A program made the translations under genes and the position numbers. This document shows positions 5,369 to 5,973 of a DNA stretch of 5,973 nt, piece after piece; within the stretch, counting starts at the first letter, position 1; the number at the start of each line of letters is the position of its first letter. The notes under the pieces were generated by a model, which saw only the letters and a list, made by a program, of their open reading frames with translations, had not been told where the DNA came from and searched no databases. The stretch comes from an uncultured Clostridia bacterium (GTDB lineage: Bacteria > Bacillota > Clostridia > Christensenellales > Pumilibacteraceae). The DNA lies in assembly GCA_934247335.1 (NCBI GenBank), contig CAKQJJ010000095.1, positions 1 to 5,973 on the forward strand, read 5' to 3'.

Positions 5369-5973
5369 TAACCGACTGCAATCGTATCTGTCGGCAATTT
5401 TGCTACTTGTTTTTTATTTGCACCGAAAGCGGCATAAATCAACGTCATTCCGCCGACTCGCCCGAAAAACATAGATAAAATCAAAATCAATTTGGATGCT
5501 ATTCCGAGCGTCGGTGTAATTCCGAGCGTAAGTCCTACCGTGCCGACGGCAGAAGCGGTTTCGTAAAGGCAAGACGTTATAGGCAAATTTTCAATTGCGC
5601 TTATAGCCATTCCGCCAAATAAAAACAGGGTTATGTACATTATGAATATCGCCGAAGCCGTCTTAACCGTTTCGTCGTCGATACGGCGTTTCATAAGTTC
5701 CGCATTGTCTTTTTTCCTGAATACCGAAAAAGCGGAAGAAAATAAAACTGCTATCGTCGTCGTTTTCATACCGCCTGCGGTCGAACCGGGCGAACCGCCT
5801 ATCAACATAAGAATAATCATCAGGTATAATCCCGTATCGCTGATTGCCGTAAGATTTACCGTATTGAACCCTGCCGTCCTCGGCGTTACCGATTGAAACA
5901 AAGAAGCAAGTATCCGTTCTCCGACAGATAAATCGCCGAACTCGAAAAAGAAGAAGTATATTGCGGGCAAAAC
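5368..5973 (-). CDS. ktrB: KtrB/TrkH-family potassium channel subunit, C-terminal half (5' end outside window)
   Basis: Membrane pore subunit of a Ktr/Trk potassium uptake system; the family is built from four M-pore-M repeats and takes K+ into the cell. Only the last 201 residues are in the window, about the last two repeats. The third pore loop is seen as TPRTAGFN (residues 30-37 of the visible part), followed by the family hallmark GGSPGSTAGGMKTTT (59-73). The fourth pore loop is ETASAVGTVGLT (138-149), followed by the last helix with FFGRVGGMTL (169-178). The protein ends in IAVG, the short Ile/Val-Gly end that is usual for KtrB, so the C-terminus looks intact. The TAG stop (5370-5368) overlaps the end of an inserted repeat element. 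The next gene is ktrA, its regulatory partner, which favours KtrB over the TrkH of two-RCK systems. The start codon lies beyond the right edge. Confidence 0.95.
   Translation of the reverse strand, partial: VLPAIYFFFFEFGDLSVGERILASLFQSVTPRTAGFNTVNLTAISDTGLYLMIILMLIGGSPGSTAGGMKTTTIAVLFSSAFSVFRKKDNAELMKRRIDDETVKTASAIFIMYITLFLFGGMAISAIENLPITSCLYETASAVGTVGLTLGITPTLGIASKLILILSMFFGRVGGMTLIYAAFGANKKQVAKLPTDTIAVG

Larger units (their letters stand above)
5092..5370. mobile_element. MITE-like non-coding element with TA target duplication between ktrB and ktrA
   Basis: The core 5094-5368 (275 bp) begins GCCACAGGTGACTGCGTT (5094-5111) and ends AACGCAATCACCTGTGGC (5351-5368). These are inverted copies matching at 17 of 18 positions, with weaker similarity about 8 bp further in. 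TA lies directly outside each end (5092-5093 and 5369-5370), consistent with a TA target-site duplication as made by IS630/Tc1-mariner-type transposases. No transposase or other credible ORF lies inside, so it would have to be moved in trans. Joining the flanks over one TA gives a ktrB stop codon TAA running straight into AAGGAGG and the ktrA start, a normal tight operon junction. This supports a real insertion. The interior holds two long hairpins, annotated separately. A static structural repeat of the BIME type is the main alternative; copies elsewhere in the genome would decide. Confidence 0.8.

Noticed and set aside
5019..5474. Short plus-strand open frames across the inserted element (5019-5204 and 5226-5474)
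   Set aside because: They run into the antisense of ktrA and ktrB, have no good ribosome binding site, and their sequence is dictated by inverted repeats; no transposase-like motif is present.

Overview
This window is a block of genes that all lie on the minus strand, so transcription runs from the right edge to the left. The proteins suggest a Gram-positive, low-to-moderate GC Clostridia-type Firmicute. Nearly every start has an AGGAGG-type Shine-Dalgarno, the potassium system is the two-part Ktr type, there is a lipobox lipoprotein, and the sensor kinase is of the short KdpD type. The genus cannot be named from the sequence alone.

Layout in transcription order: (1) the C-terminal half of a KtrB/TrkH potassium channel subunit, cut by the right edge (5973-5368); (2) a non-coding 275-bp element with near-perfect 18-bp terminal inverted repeats, flanked by TA dinucleotides and built of two long internal hairpins, sitting exactly at the ktrB stop codon (5368-5094); (3) ktrA, the cytosolic RCK regulatory subunit (5076-4423); (4) a small single-pass membrane protein of unknown function (4398-4111); (5) an approximately 210-nt intergenic region with a good extended -10 promoter and a leader of tandem hairpins with repeated arms; (6) a 652-residue KdpD-like sensor histidine kinase lacking the usual N-terminal KdpD domain (3898-1940); (7) a KdpE-like response regulator overlapping it by 8 nt (1947-1249); (8) a lipoprotein of unknown function (1198-569); (9) a DUF1003 two-TM membrane protein (553-41).

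Working model (inference): KtrB and KtrA form the potassium uptake system, and the KdpD/KdpE-like pair senses potassium, turgor or c-di-AMP and controls it. No kdpFABC genes are present here, so a Kdp-type sensor appears to have been re-wired to a Ktr transporter. Two proteins carry candidate c-di-AMP-binding regions: the RCK_C domain of KtrA, and the USP domain of the kinase, where a near match to the published SxS-x20-FTAxY motif is visible.

The most noteworthy non-coding features are the MITE-like insertion between ktrB and ktrA, whose removal would restore a tight operon junction, and the structured leader of the sensor kinase gene. No tRNA, rRNA, CRISPR array, transposase gene or clear intrinsic terminator was seen.
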